Shown here: positions 48,201-61,198 of the stretch, piece by piece
Numbering within the stretch: the first letter of the stretch is position 1
Layout: each line of letters begins with the position of its first letter
NCBI GenBank assembly: GCA_947492375.1
Contig: CANLMI010000002.1
Location: 1-64,000, forward strand
Direction: 5' to 3'
Source: an uncultured Kordiimonas sp.
GTDB taxonomy: Bacteria; Pseudomonadota; Alphaproteobacteria; Sphingomonadales; Kordiimonadaceae
DNA length: 64,000 nucleotides
Translations under genes and position numbers: made by a program
The notes under the pieces: model-generated
Database searches by the model: none
Told to the model about the DNA's origin: nothing
Seen by the model: the letters and a program-made list of their open reading frames with translations, nothing else

Positions 48201-48808
48201 TCCCCTTCAACAAAAGCTTGGCCTTCCCAGTCAAGAGGGCCGTTTGGAAGTACACCCGTTAATGCAATATCCACCCCTTCCACCGTTCGAATCTCGTTAG
48301 TTGCTGATACAAAATTGATCCGCGCGCCACTCAGTTGAAATTTATCCAGTTTAATTTCGGTATTTTCAGGTGCGCCTTGGGATTCTTGATCAGTACTATC
48401 CGCATTATCCGAATTATTAGGCAAGCCCTCTAGCTGCCAGGAACCATCTTCAGTTTCAGACACATTCAATTCAAGCCCAATTAAGTTAAGCTTGCTAAAC
48501 GCCACTTCTCCGGCAAGTAAGTCACCAAGCGAGAGCTGCACGTCAATTTGACGTGCCGTTGCAATGACAGTTGATGTTTGATCATCCGGGCTTCTTAATG
48601 TGAGAGACTCAGCTTTTAAAGAAGGCGTCGGCAGAAAACTAATGCCAATATTTCCCGCTAAATCAACTTTAACGCCTGTTGCACCATATGCCGTTTCTTC
48701 AAGCGTTTCTCTATATTCATTCCAGTCAATGACGCTAAGGAAAACCCCTCCGCCTATAACAATGAAACTAACTAAAGCTACAAATCCTATGGCAACTTTT
48801 TTTAACAC
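45281..48808 (-). CDS. AsmA-like envelope protein
   Basis: This 1175-residue protein is anchored by one N-terminal helix (VAIGFVALVSFIVIGGGVFLS), with a long beta-rich periplasmic part. The N-terminus (WNEYRETLEETAYGATGVKVDLAGNIGISFLPTPSLKAESLTLRSPD) and the C-terminal AsmA_2 segment (FLSEAGTLSFLDVPSLVNDIRSA...TFGKLETRFSFDSGVALIETFQADGNWGQLGLDGQINLVDEFMDIQGGL) are diagnostic. Relatives form bridge-like lipid conduits between inner and outer membranes. The last residues are a basic Lys/Arg-rich tail. The gene stands alone. Confidence 0.92.
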   Translation of the reverse strand: MLKKVAIGFVALVSFIVIGGGVFLSVIDWNEYRETLEETAYGATGVKVDLAGNIGISFLPTPSLKAESLTLRSPDDQTSTVIATARQIDVQLSLGDLLAGEVAFSKLNLIGLELNVSETEDGSWQLEGLPNNSDNADSTDQESQGAPENTEIKLDKFQLSGARINFVSATNEIRTVEGVDIALTGVLPNGPLDWEGQAFVEGERIGVSGRLRPVASRAETSIKTDLDIAGATVSLSGRYGRDVGLVGRTTVSGDNLTQFLSGISKVSGAGTTFGEAVIPFLVDLQIEGNGGVYSIVSKQLDVNQTRGRLDLTVALLEERSNLTGSLSLGVVDSGLWEAFSIENKSAQNDNDIDRTPEGTQAVNLPITGTLDTTIEGIIFNGDTIRNVDTVLEITKNRVEVSKFQALLPGGTGIAAQVAVDLENGVQGNGGISFISGQFPAFLNWLGLSVHETLPAGRLATSKVAAKIQFDPKKWQVVDIEGNIDTTNFSGSMDGGYTGAYITDVVLDVDQVNLDAYLAGNNNSADAKAEKTQESTSQSQNIAAYFPKDNLSFQLNGKSLLWRDKQFKNIAIKGRAGPKGVRISKFTSAQGKGSLNSTAAIELAGAGSDDLRYELNSGLSNWPLDIIGEFAPQSVQYIDDLDLKTATGNLSVSGPIDSLTVVADFRHSRKIAWTLSGDIGVIDNALGKASLQGKFEHNDLSKVLQTAGLSVNQLPVDVTLSLEKRANSEAIAIKVNGSVENGQLIADTRLMDADLSADFSFNHPNAGGLLENMSLNLPVPDPASGISLRSKASLKNDTWSLNGAEIRNGNAVFAGNLTGQGKRLNGDISLQNWSINSDTLSSGQSEQAASARQPASNQASSESFNFAGYEEYLGDVDITLDNIDLFGQNLSLQNARFTIGDGHAFLGLGQNASLNLKPVTGRFTVGLKAVPTIEVEFSADYIDLAKMLTGAGYSDFISGDSSVNFALATQGQNTKSLIRNLNGQGSFLSEAGTLSFLDVPSLVNDIRSASSGRNFLGVIGNRLRGGNTTFGKLETRFSFDSGVALIETFQADGNWGQLGLDGQINLVDEFMDIQGGLALSQPLDAPAIPVNYKGPLSAPTGEWQSRALERFVLAGIERRLRSSIFQGFEKADSSGGQQKPKSAGSSVFESAFGVLSQLKKKQRRKKDEETKPDDGN

Positions 48809-49056
48809 ACTGCATCATCCTACTTAGTTGTTTCAAAGGTTGAATCAATTCGATGACTCTATATCAAATTTATCGCTCTAATCGTTATCACCATTCATAA
48901 CGATTTCGGCAACCGTAGGGCAGAAAGTATTTTCCTGTAATTTAAACAACTTAGGCCGACTATATTCAAATGGAACTTTACCAAAAATTTAATTGTAGTA
49001 ATCATATAAACAGATTGAAAATTTCAATTTTATCAATTTTTGGATACACTTCTAAA

Positions 49057-50856
49057 ATGACTAAAAAGAAACACTCAACACATGGCTGGATTCGCTATTT
49101 AAGAGCAAAGATGTTCGGGTCCGGCCGGTATGAGTACGGCGTTATCACCTTCCTTGCGGCCATGGTAGGCGTTCTTGCGGGTTACGCCGCTATCGGCTTT
49201 TATCTCCTCATTGAAACCTTAATGATAGTTGCCTTTGGGGAAAGCGAAGCCACTTTCGCAACCGGCATTACAAACTTACCCTGGTGGCATATAATTATTG
49301 TCCCTATTCTTGGTGGCCTTGTTGTTGGTCAAATTCTCAGGTTTCTACCAAACAACCTGACCAAAGGTGTGCCACATGTGATTGAGGCAGCGGCTCTCAA
49401 GAAAAGTGATATTAGCTTAAAGGAAGGATTCGCAAGTGCTGCCGCAACAATTATATCCCTGGGGGCTGGTGCATCATCTGGCCGCGAGGGACCAGTTGTT
49501 CATTTGGGCGCAACACTCGCAGCATGGGTCACACGAACACTGCATCTTAATCCGGCGTCTGCACGAACACTTTTAGGATGTGCAGTAGCAAGCGCAGTTG
49601 CGGCCTCTTTTAATGCCCCTATTGCAGGCGTTTTCTTCGCACTTGAAGTGATTATTGGCCACTATGCCCTTCATACCTTCGCACCCATTGTAATTGCTGC
49701 GATCGCAGGCACCTTGGTTAGCCGTGCCCACTTAGGCGATAGTCCAGCATTTCAAGTCATTGATTATAGTATAGTAAGCTTTTGGGAGTTTCCGGCCTTT
49801 TTCATCCTTGGGATTATTTCTGCCTTCGTTGCCATCATCTTCATGACAACCGTTAATTACGGTGACAAAATCAGAACAAGTTTTTCCAAGGTGCCCTATT
49901 GGTTACATCCAGCAATCGCAGGGCTGTTTCTAGGCCTGATTGCCCTTGCCTACCCTGAAGTTTTAAGCGTCGGATATGAAGCCACATCCAACGCGCTGAA
50001 CGGTCAGTACCCTCTTCACATCTTGTTGGCATTGGTTGCAGCAAAAATAGCAGCCGCAACAATATCGCTAACCGGTCGATTTGGCGGTGGTGTTTTCAGC
50101 CCTTCCCTTTTTATTGGCGCAATGCTCGGCGGTGCTTTTGGTTTGATAGTCGCCAGTATTTTCCCGGAGCTCGCGTCATCACACGGCATGTACGCCGTAG
50201 TTGGCATGGGCGCGCTCGCAAGTGCCGTATTGGGCGCCCCTATTTCAACGATGCTGATTGTATTTGAAATAACAGGCGATTACTCAATAACGATTGCTGT
50301 AATGATTGCCTCGGCTATCGCCAGCCTTGTGAGTAACATGTTCTACAGACGCTCGATCTTTCACATGCAGCTCGCGAACCGTGGTATTTATCTCGAAGGT
50401 GGGCGCGCTACATACCTGCTGAAATCAGCACATGTAAGCGATCACATGACACGCGATTTCTATACATTGCAGGCAAGTGAAAAAGCACTCAAAGCACGAG
50501 AACTGCTTGTTGTACAAGGCGGCGGCATTATCATCATCACCAATGAGAATGGTAAAATGAAAGGTATTTTATCCTTTTCAGAACTACCGGCAAATATCTT
50601 TGAAGATGATGTTGCAGATAAAATAACCGTTGGTGAGCTTCTGCGCCAAGCACCAAATGTTGTTAAATCCTCTGACGCACTAGAAGTTGCCCTCAATAAA
50701 CTGGAAATGAGCGGCGAAGAAACGTTACCTGTGATTTCACCTGAGGGCACAGATACTGTTGTAGGGCTTATAAAACACCGTGTTGTTGTACGCGAATATA
50801 ATCGTGCATTATTGGAATCTCACGGCCAAGATAAAACCATTGGCAAACATGGTTAA
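49057..50856 (+). CDS. ClC-family chloride channel/transporter with CBS domains
   Basis: This protein of about 599 residues has the ClC membrane core followed by a CBS pair (about 455-590). Selectivity motifs are visible: LTKGVPHVIEAA (GxGIP-like, with Lys in place of the usual Ser), SSGREGPVVHLGA with the gating glutamate, and GRFGGGVFSPSLFIGAMLG. The glutamate in GVFFALEV matches the internal proton site of exchangers, so H+/Cl- exchange is plausible. The ATG at 49057 starts the charged N-terminus usual for the family; an upstream reading from 48970 is less likely. Confidence 0.92.
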   Translation: MTKKKHSTHGWIRYLRAKMFGSGRYEYGVITFLAAMVGVLAGYAAIGFYLLIETLMIVAFGESEATFATGITNLPWWHIIIVPILGGLVVGQILRFLPNNLTKGVPHVIEAAALKKSDISLKEGFASAAATIISLGAGASSGREGPVVHLGATLAAWVTRTLHLNPASARTLLGCAVASAVAASFNAPIAGVFFALEVIIGHYALHTFAPIVIAAIAGTLVSRAHLGDSPAFQVIDYSIVSFWEFPAFFILGIISAFVAIIFMTTVNYGDKIRTSFSKVPYWLHPAIAGLFLGLIALAYPEVLSVGYEATSNALNGQYPLHILLALVAAKIAAATISLTGRFGGGVFSPSLFIGAMLGGAFGLIVASIFPELASSHGMYAVVGMGALASAVLGAPISTMLIVFEITGDYSITIAVMIASAIASLVSNMFYRRSIFHMQLANRGIYLEGGRATYLLKSAHVSDHMTRDFYTLQASEKALKARELLVVQGGGIIIITNENGKMKGILSFSELPANIFEDDVADKITVGELLRQAPNVVKSSDALEVALNKLEMSGEETLPVISPEGTDTVVGLIKHRVVVREYNRALLESHGQDKTIGKHG

Positions 50857-50930
50857 AACATACAAAAAATAATTATGTTTTCCACTATCCTCTCCTTCCC
50901 CCCACCGACGTTGAGTGATATAGACAACAC

Positions 50931-53300
50931 ATGATGAATGACCCATTTGACCTTGATGATTTTGATACACCTAGCGCTTCACCGACTGAAGCCAGTCCTG
51001 CGAACAATACAGATATGGAACCGCCTTACCTGAGAGGTTTAAACGAGCCTCAACGCGAAGCCGTTTTAACATGCGAAGGCCCTGTTTTGGTCCTCGCTGG
51101 TGCAGGAACGGGTAAAACGCGTGTACTAACGACCCGCCTTGGCCATATAATGGCAACAGGTCGTGCTGCACCGTGGAATATTCTGGCGGTTACATTCACA
51201 AATAAAGCCGCGAAAGAAATGCAGGAACGGGTTGCAAACGTCATTGGCCGCCCCGTTGAAGGAATGTGGATCGGTACATTCCACTCGGTTTGTGTCAGAA
51301 TTCTGCGGAAACATGCCGAATTGGTTGGATTGAAATCCAATTTCACAATCCTCGATACAGACGATCAAATCCGATTACTGAAGCAACTGTTGCAGGCTGA
51401 AAATATTGATGACAAACGCTGGCCTGCGCGCACGCTCGCAGGGTTAATTGATCGTTGGAAAAACAGAGCCTTAACGCCAGACAAAATTCCTGAAGGTGAG
51501 AGTTATGCCTTTGCAAATGGACTCGGTGGTAAATTATATAAAGCCTACCAAGACAGGCTAACCATTTTAAATGCCTGCGATTTTGGTGACCTGTTGATGC
51601 ACGTCATCACACTTTTCATGAAAAACCCTGACATCCTCAAGGAATATCATAACCTTTTCAAATATATTCTTGTAGACGAGTATCAAGATACCAATGTTGC
51701 GCAATATCTATGGTTACGCCTGCTTGCTCAGGCAACACAGAATATTTGCTGTGTCGGTGACGATGACCAATCGATCTATGGTTGGCGCGGCGCGGAAGTG
51801 GGAAATATTCTGCGCTTCTCTGATGATTTTCCAGGCGCAAAGGTCGTGCGACTGGAACAAAACTACCGTTCTACCGGAAACATATTAGGTGCCGCATCGG
51901 CACTGATTGCAACCAACGAAGACCGCCTTGGTAAAACCCTCTGGACTGATCAGGATAATGGTGACCTGATAACTGTCCGCGGCGTTTGGGACGCACCAGA
52001 GGAGGCTCGCTCAATCGGTGATGAAATCGAGAGTTTGCAAACCAAGGCTCATTCACTCAGTCAAGTTGCTATATTGGTGCGAACTGGCTTTCAAATGCGC
52101 GAGTTTGAGGAGCGCATGATAACACTCGGCGTGCCTTACCGCGTCATTGGTGGTCCTCGTTTCTATGAACGCGCTGAAATACGCGATGCGATGGCGTATC
52201 TCCGTGTGATTGCACAAGCCGATGATGATTTGGCGTTTGAACGTATTGTAAACGTACCCAAACGCGGCCTTGGCGGTGCGACTATTCAGAAAGTCCATCA
52301 CCTTGCAACATCGCACGGTATTTCCATGACGCGGGCTGCACGGCAAATCACAGGCCTTGATATGCTGAGGCCACAGGCGAAAAATTCGATCACCAAACTG
52401 ATGGATAATTTTGATCGCTGGCGTGCAATGCTTCATACTCACTCGCATACAGAAGTGGCAGAAATGGTTCTCGACGAATCTGGATACACAGAGATGTGGC
52501 AAAACGATAAATCCCCCGATGCAGCCGGCAGGCTTGAAAATCTTCAGGAACTTGTCTCTGCGATGGGTGAGTTCGAAAACTTGGGTGGTTTTTTGGAGCA
52601 TATATCGCTCGTGATGGAAAATGCCAGCAATGATAGTCAGGACAAAGTAAGCCTGATGACATTGCACGCAGCCAAAGGGCTGGAATTTGACACAGTATTC
52701 CTGCCCGGCTGGGAAGAAGAGATATTCCCAAGTCAACGAGCCATGGACGAAAGCGGGATTAAAGCATTAGAGGAAGAGCGCCGCCTTGCCTATGTCGGTA
52801 TCACCCGCGCAAAGAAAAAGGCATTTATCTATTTTGCAGGCAACAGGCAGGTTTTTGGCCAGTGGCGCAGCAGTATTCCAAGCAGGTTTATCGAGGATTT
52901 ACCTGAAAACCACATCGAAATGGACTCCGCCCAAGGCCTATATGGCAACCGCTCAAATCGCTCAGGCGGATGGGGCGAAGATGAATGGTCATCCGACTCA
53001 AATGATGGATATTTCACATCGAACGGTGATAAGTACGGCCCCGGTTGGCAGCGGGCGCAGGAATGGCGTGCGACTCAAAAAAACAGTTCTTATTCAGCTT
53101 CTTCCAAGCCAGTTATTGAAGGCCGCGTTAAACGAAAACCAAAGCCTGTCCCCGTAAGCCAATTTGCCGTTGGAGAACGAGTTTTCCATGACAAATTTGG
53201 GTACGGCGTTATCGAGGATGTAGAAGGCAACAAGCTCTTAGTTGCCTTCGATAAGGCTGGTACCAAGCGCGTTGTCGATACATTCATCAAAGCGGCATAA
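50931..53300 (+). CDS. UvrD/PcrA-type superfamily 1 DNA helicase
   Basis: This 789-residue ATP-dependent 3'-5' helicase acts in repair and replication restart. All SF1 motifs are present: LNEPQREAV (Q), GAGTGKTRVL (I), FTNKAAKEM (Ia), YILVDEYQDTN (II), VGDDDQSIYGWRGAE (III), RLEQNYRS (IV), LMTLHAAKGLEF (V) and EEERRLAYVGITRAKKKAFIYF (VI). A C-terminal Tudor-like region (VGERVFHDKFGYGVIEDVEGNKLLVAFD) matches PcrA/UvrD. The N-terminal 35 residues are acidic and likely disordered. It is followed 18 bases later by prmA. Confidence 0.96.
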   Translation: MMNDPFDLDDFDTPSASPTEASPANNTDMEPPYLRGLNEPQREAVLTCEGPVLVLAGAGTGKTRVLTTRLGHIMATGRAAPWNILAVTFTNKAAKEMQERVANVIGRPVEGMWIGTFHSVCVRILRKHAELVGLKSNFTILDTDDQIRLLKQLLQAENIDDKRWPARTLAGLIDRWKNRALTPDKIPEGESYAFANGLGGKLYKAYQDRLTILNACDFGDLLMHVITLFMKNPDILKEYHNLFKYILVDEYQDTNVAQYLWLRLLAQATQNICCVGDDDQSIYGWRGAEVGNILRFSDDFPGAKVVRLEQNYRSTGNILGAASALIATNEDRLGKTLWTDQDNGDLITVRGVWDAPEEARSIGDEIESLQTKAHSLSQVAILVRTGFQMREFEERMITLGVPYRVIGGPRFYERAEIRDAMAYLRVIAQADDDLAFERIVNVPKRGLGGATIQKVHHLATSHGISMTRAARQITGLDMLRPQAKNSITKLMDNFDRWRAMLHTHSHTEVAEMVLDESGYTEMWQNDKSPDAAGRLENLQELVSAMGEFENLGGFLEHISLVMENASNDSQDKVSLMTLHAAKGLEFDTVFLPGWEEEIFPSQRAMDESGIKALEEERRLAYVGITRAKKKAFIYFAGNRQVFGQWRSSIPSRFIEDLPENHIEMDSAQGLYGNRSNRSGGWGEDEWSSDSNDGYFTSNGDKYGPGWQRAQEWRATQKNSSYSASSKPVIEGRVKRKPKPVPVSQFAVGERVFHDKFGYGVIEDVEGNKLLVAFDKAGTKRVVDTFIKAA

Positions 53301-53318
53301 TTTTATTAGGTAAATCAT

Positions 53319-54248
53319 ATGACAATCGATACTTGGTGTTTAACCTTAGAGGCACCGCTTGAAAGCGCGCAAAGACTTGAAATACAAGTGGAAAGCTCAC
53401 CTTTGATGGAAGAAGACTTTCCGCCAACTCTATCGTATTTCGAACAACCCGGGTCAGACGATTGGAAGATAGAACTGTTTGTGACAGGCACACCTGATGA
53501 AGTTATGCTAAAAAGCATCCTTGCCGGTGCAGACTTATCCCATATTTCTTATACACTTGAGAAACTCGAAGACCGTGACTGGGTTAGCGAAAGCCAAAAA
53601 CTCCTGAAGCCCGTTGAGGCCGGACGTTTCTTTATTTACGGCAGCCATGATGCAGATAACTTACCCAATGATACCATCAACCTCCAGATTGATGCAGGGC
53701 AGGCATTTGGTACTGGTCAACACGAGACAACATGGGCGTGCCTGCACACCCTTGACACCTTAAAGGGGCAGATTGAACCAAAGGCAGTGCTGGATTTAGG
53801 CACCGGTTCCGGTGTTCTGGCCCTTGCTGCAAAAAGGCTTTGGTCAGACGCAGAAATATTGGCCACCGACATTGATCCGATTGCAGTTGATGTAACAATT
53901 GAAAATATTGCTATCAATAAGACCAAAGTTGGCAAAAAGCTTGGCGATAATGGCATTCGCTGTGAAACAGCAGAAGGCCTTGATCACCTCATATTTCAAG
54001 AGTATGGCCCCTTCGACCTGATAACGGCAAACATTTTGGCTGGCCCTCTAATTAACCTTGCGCCCGCAATTACAGATATTTTACGCCCCGGTGGTACATT
54101 AGTTTTATCAGGGTTATTAGTGACACAAGAAAAAGAGGTCCTTGATGCATATGTACATCAAGGACCAAAAAATACTCTGAATTGGGAGGTGGGCAGAGTA
54201 GAAAAAGGTGAGTGGCTTGCCTTAAAACTCAAGAAACCACTCGAATAA
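53319..54248 (+). CDS. prmA: Ribosomal protein L11 methyltransferase
   Basis: S-adenosylmethionine-dependent trimethylation of ribosomal protein L11. The 309-residue protein has an N-terminal substrate-recognition domain and a Rossmann methyltransferase domain with DAGQAFGTGQHETTWACL, the SAM motif VLDLGTGSGVLALAAKRL, ATDIDPIAV and DLITANILAGPLINLAP. It is co-directional with the helicase gene, 18 bases behind it, and convergent with the next small gene. Confidence 0.95.
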   Translation: MTIDTWCLTLEAPLESAQRLEIQVESSPLMEEDFPPTLSYFEQPGSDDWKIELFVTGTPDEVMLKSILAGADLSHISYTLEKLEDRDWVSESQKLLKPVEAGRFFIYGSHDADNLPNDTINLQIDAGQAFGTGQHETTWACLHTLDTLKGQIEPKAVLDLGTGSGVLALAAKRLWSDAEILATDIDPIAVDVTIENIAINKTKVGKKLGDNGIRCETAEGLDHLIFQEYGPFDLITANILAGPLINLAPAITDILRPGGTLVLSGLLVTQEKEVLDAYVHQGPKNTLNWEVGRVEKGEWLALKLKKPLE

Positions 54249-54287
54249 GCTCATTATCTTGGGAGGAATAAAGTGCTTAGGGGGTAA

Positions 54288-54596
54288 TTAGTGGGCAAAC
54301 GCGCCAGTATGATTGCCTGTATTCACACCACCAAGGCTTGCAGGGCGAACAATTTTGAAGGCGAATGAACGACGAGCACGTTTGATTTCATTCATCTGGC
54401 CAGCTTCTTCCATCAATGTGAAGAATGTATCAGCTGAATTAATATCTTTGGCTAATTCGCGCACGCTATTTTCAAGTGCAACTGATGTTGTCTCAGAATT
54501 TACTGCAGAGCTTTCAGTTCCTGGAATTAATCCTTCACCAGCCATAAGGCCCATGAATGAAAATGGGGCGATTGTTTGTGTTGTTGTAGTAGCCAT
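54288..54596 (-). CDS. Hypothetical protein
   Basis: This 102-residue protein, as read from the ATG at 54596, has no recognisable family. The N-terminus is Thr-rich (MATTTTQTIAPFSFMG), the middle is an acidic helical stretch and the C-terminus is Gly/Asn/His-containing (LGGVNTGNHTGAFAH). There is no signal peptide, cysteine or membrane helix. A GAGGAGCAC ribosome-binding-like element precedes the ATG. It is convergent with prmA, and a 292-base gap follows on its 5' side. Confidence 0.55.
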   Translation of the reverse strand: MATTTTQTIAPFSFMGLMAGEGLIPGTESSAVNSETTSVALENSVRELAKDINSADTFFTLMEEAGQMNEIKRARRSFAFKIVRPASLGGVNTGNHTGAFAH

Positions 54597-54903
54597 TATT
54601 GTGCTCCTCATTACTTACTGATTTATCAGTATTATTATGCTGTAAGTGCAACCACGTCTGTGTTGCTGTTGAAGAGAATATATGGATAAAGTTTTAATCT
54701 AAGTAGACTATAAATGTGCAAACTAGCCATGCATTAAATGCATAGCTAAACACAAAAGCATCCCAAATAATAAACGCCTATATAGTAACCATTTTAAGAA
54801 TTTTTAGTCGACCATTGAAAATATTGCATTATTTTCAAAGCCCTATGGTTTATTAACCGCATATGAACTGAACTTTAAGAACACGGTTGTGTCACAGAAA
54901 CTC

Positions 54904-55854
54904 TCAAAATATCACAGCCATGAGAGCAAAAAGAAATATCGTCCATATAATGATGCCCGATAAAATATAGGGCTTTGCCATTTTCCGTTCAAACCATAAG
55001 CGCGGCCGAAACCCCTTGGTCATCAACACTAATAAGCCTGATAAGTTTACGCATACGATATTGACAGAAAGTAACATCAAAGCCCCGAGCGCAGGTTTAA
55101 CTTGCCCAACGCCGAGCATAAATCCAAAAGTAGCTGTTGGCGGCAATAGCGCCACCGCAACCATAACCCCTACAAGGGTCATTGAAAGCCCCGATGTAAG
55201 CGAAAGCACACCAGCAACACCCGATGCAATCGCGAGGGCAACACCATCATAGCCAACGCTCGTTCTACTCATAAGCTCGTGACTGGCAGGCACCTCGCCC
55301 CAGATATATCCTGTCAACGCAGATAAAACGAGTGCAACAGAGACACCAGCAAAGGCAGTAACCAACGATTTTTTCATCAGCTCCTTATCACCGAGCGATG
55401 TCCCGAGCGCAAGTGCAAGGTTTGGCCCCAGAAGCGGTGCAATCACCATCGCACCAACAACAACAGCAACATTATCCTGCAACAGGCCAATCAGGGCAAC
55501 AATCGTGGATAGCGTCACCAGCGTGATATATGTGCCGTCCAGTTTGGCCCCACGGTCCATCTTTTGATAAAGCTCCTCACGGGTATCAACTGCGTTATCA
55601 AGCTCAACCGCAGGCAAGGTTGCATCAACGCTCAATATATTAACCCGTGCCTTATTGGAAATCAGCAGAACTTCTTGCAATTCATCGATCAAACGTTGAC
55701 GGCGTGTTGGGCGCGTCAAAAGAAAGAAAAGGGCGTGATCATCATCCAGTAGAACACCTTTATGAAAAGAAACGGCTTCATATTCACCCGCTAGCTTTTT
55801 CAGTTTTGCCTCGGCCGCAATTGGTGCTGTTATCTGTAATAGCTTAAGCGCCAT
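54904..55854 (-). CDS. DUF389/TIGR00341-type membrane protein
   Basis: This 316-residue inner-membrane protein has an N-terminal soluble region and six or so helices in a Gly-rich DUF389 core (GAMVIAPLLGPNLALALGTSLGDKELMKKSL...GVMVAVALLPPTATFGFMLGVGQ). The family function is not established; transport has been proposed. It lies 30 bases downstream of ligA on the same strand and may share its transcript. Confidence 0.88.
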   Translation of the reverse strand: MALKLLQITAPIAAEAKLKKLAGEYEAVSFHKGVLLDDDHALFFLLTRPTRRQRLIDELQEVLLISNKARVNILSVDATLPAVELDNAVDTREELYQKMDRGAKLDGTYITLVTLSTIVALIGLLQDNVAVVVGAMVIAPLLGPNLALALGTSLGDKELMKKSLVTAFAGVSVALVLSALTGYIWGEVPASHELMSRTSVGYDGVALAIASGVAGVLSLTSGLSMTLVGVMVAVALLPPTATFGFMLGVGQVKPALGALMLLSVNIVCVNLSGLLVLMTKGFRPRLWFERKMAKPYILSGIIIWTIFLFALMAVIF

Positions 55855-55884
55855 AAAATCCCCTGTTCCCTATCATTGAGCATA

Positions 55885-59677
<3,793 letters not shown>

Positions 59678-59702
59678 CCCTGCCCCCTCGTCTGTTATAA
59701 TA

Positions 59703-60509
59703 TCAAGAGAATAAACGGCTCAGCCACGAGCCTTCACGATTTTCAGGCTCAAGATCTTCATCGCCTAGAAGTCGATAACTGTGCCGATACCACTTACTAT
59801 CAGGGAAGTTGTGCCCCAAAACAGCAGCAGCCGTCTGCGCCTCGTGCTTAATACCAAGCGCCAGATAACTTTCTACCAATCGGTGAAGAGCTTCCGGTGC
59901 ATGACTGGTGGTTTCATATTGTTCAATAACATTCTTGAAACGACCAATCGCTGCCAAATATTCCTGACGGTTCAAGTAAAACCGACCAACTTCCATATCT
60001 TTTCCGGCCAAATGGTCGCTTGTGAGGGCGAGTTTCAATTTTGCATCTTCTGCATACTCGCTATCCGGGAAGCGTCTTATCACTTCGATCAACGCATTCT
60101 GTGCTTGCGCTGTTTCTTCCTGATCCCGGCCTACGCCTGTGATACGTTCGTAATGACACAAGGCGATCAAATAATACGCATAAGGGGCCGAAGCATTACC
60201 AGGGTGTAGCTGTAAAAAGCGTTCCGCTGCTAAAATGGCATCATCGTATCTATTACTTTGATAATTTGAATATGCAGCCATTAATTGTGCGCGTCTTGCC
60301 CAAATGGAATATGGATGCTGCCTTTCCACTTCGTCAAATGCCGCAGCAGCAAGCCGATAATTCCGCCTGCGCAACTGATCCTGACCAAGGTTGTATAACA
60401 CCTCAACATCGCGTGCTACATAACGATCCTCGCTGTCACCTCCGCCGCATGCAGCGACGCCGAGCAGTGAAGAACCCAATATTATCTTTTTAAGCCAGTT
60501 AGTTACCAT
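59703..60509 (-). CDS. bamD: Outer membrane assembly lipoprotein BamD
   Basis: Part of the BAM complex that inserts outer-membrane beta-barrel proteins. The 268-residue protein has a lipobox (LLGVAAC, Cys21) followed by Gly and Ser, then four or five TPR-like repeats (YNLGQDQLRRRNYRLAAAAFDEVERQHPYSIWARRAQLMAAY; YYLIALCHYERITGVGRDQEETAQAQNALIEVIRRFPDSEYAEDAKLKL). It opens the bamD-recN-ligA run on the minus strand and is divergent from an XRE regulator. Confidence 0.94.
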   Translation of the reverse strand: MVTNWLKKIILGSSLLGVAACGGGDSEDRYVARDVEVLYNLGQDQLRRRNYRLAAAAFDEVERQHPYSIWARRAQLMAAYSNYQSNRYDDAILAAERFLQLHPGNASAPYAYYLIALCHYERITGVGRDQEETAQAQNALIEVIRRFPDSEYAEDAKLKLALTSDHLAGKDMEVGRFYLNRQEYLAAIGRFKNVIEQYETTSHAPEALHRLVESYLALGIKHEAQTAAAVLGHNFPDSKWYRHSYRLLGDEDLEPENREGSWLSRLFS

Positions 60510-60708
60510 TTTAACTAAAAACTCCCGACATAGTTTAATTCTACCCTTGCATTTCTATTATAAGGTTTTAATCTAATCATAATGCAACCATAGATCAGTA
60601 TCATACCTTAATATGCAGCGTGTAGAAACTCTTACAGCATATGATTTAGCATATGTCACCGTGCGCTGCCAATGACGAAGTATGATAAAAATAAGAGGAA
60701 AGTGCGGC

Positions 60709-61134
60709 ATGGTTAAGAAAGAGCATAATTCAAACGATGATACTATCGAAACACAAGCCCGAAAAGCTGATGTAATTGATCGGCATGTCGGAAAGAAACT
60801 TCGTGAACATAGACGCATGCTTGAAATGTCTCAGCAAGACGTTAGCGAACTTCTCGGTATATCTTATCAACAAATTCAGAAATATGAGAGCGGAGCAAAC
60901 CGAATCAGTGCTGGGCGGCTGTATACGCTTGCATATATTATGCAAATACCAGTTCATAAATTCTTTGAAGGTTTACCACCTGCTGGACAGCTTATTACTA
61001 AGACACAGGCAGATATGCACCCGGCTTCGGCAACAGATCAATATACCTCAGACTATGCAAACAATAGGAGTCAGGAAGTTACTCAAGCATTAGAAACGCT
61101 CGTGCAAGCGATACAGCGTTCCTCATACCCATAA
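60709..61134 (+). CDS. XRE-family transcriptional regulator
   Basis: This regulator of about 141 residues has an N-terminal Cro/C1-type helix-turn-helix (VGKKLREHRRMLEMSQQDVSELLGISYQQIQKYESGANRISAGRLYTLAYIMQIPVHKFFEGL). A short low-complexity linker and a helical tail with TQALETLVQAIQRSS follow. This architecture is common in alphaproteobacteria. The ATG at 60709 is eight bases after GAGGAA. It ends at a stem-loop shared with convergent ilvE. Confidence 0.9.
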   Translation: MVKKEHNSNDDTIETQARKADVIDRHVGKKLREHRRMLEMSQQDVSELLGISYQQIQKYESGANRISAGRLYTLAYIMQIPVHKFFEGLPPAGQLITKTQADMHPASATDQYTSDYANNRSQEVTQALETLVQAIQRSSYP

Positions 61135-61145
61135 AGTATTTGAAA

Positions 61146-61190
61146 ATCAGGCGCTGAGATTATAGAGCAACCTCTTTCTCAGTGCCTGAT
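61146..61190. terminator. Hairpin between the XRE gene and ilvE
   Basis: ATCAGGCGCTGAG (61146-61158) pairs with CTCAGTGCCTGAT (61178-61190) over 13 positions with one G-U, and GTTATATTTT follows on the plus strand. It lies between two convergent stop codons and probably ends both transcripts. Confidence 0.75.
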
Positions 61191-61198
61191 GTTATATT

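Noticed and set aside
52053-52736. Minus-strand 227-codon reading inside the helicase gene
   Set aside because: Lies wholly antisense to conserved SF1 helicase motifs and has an unlikely composition.
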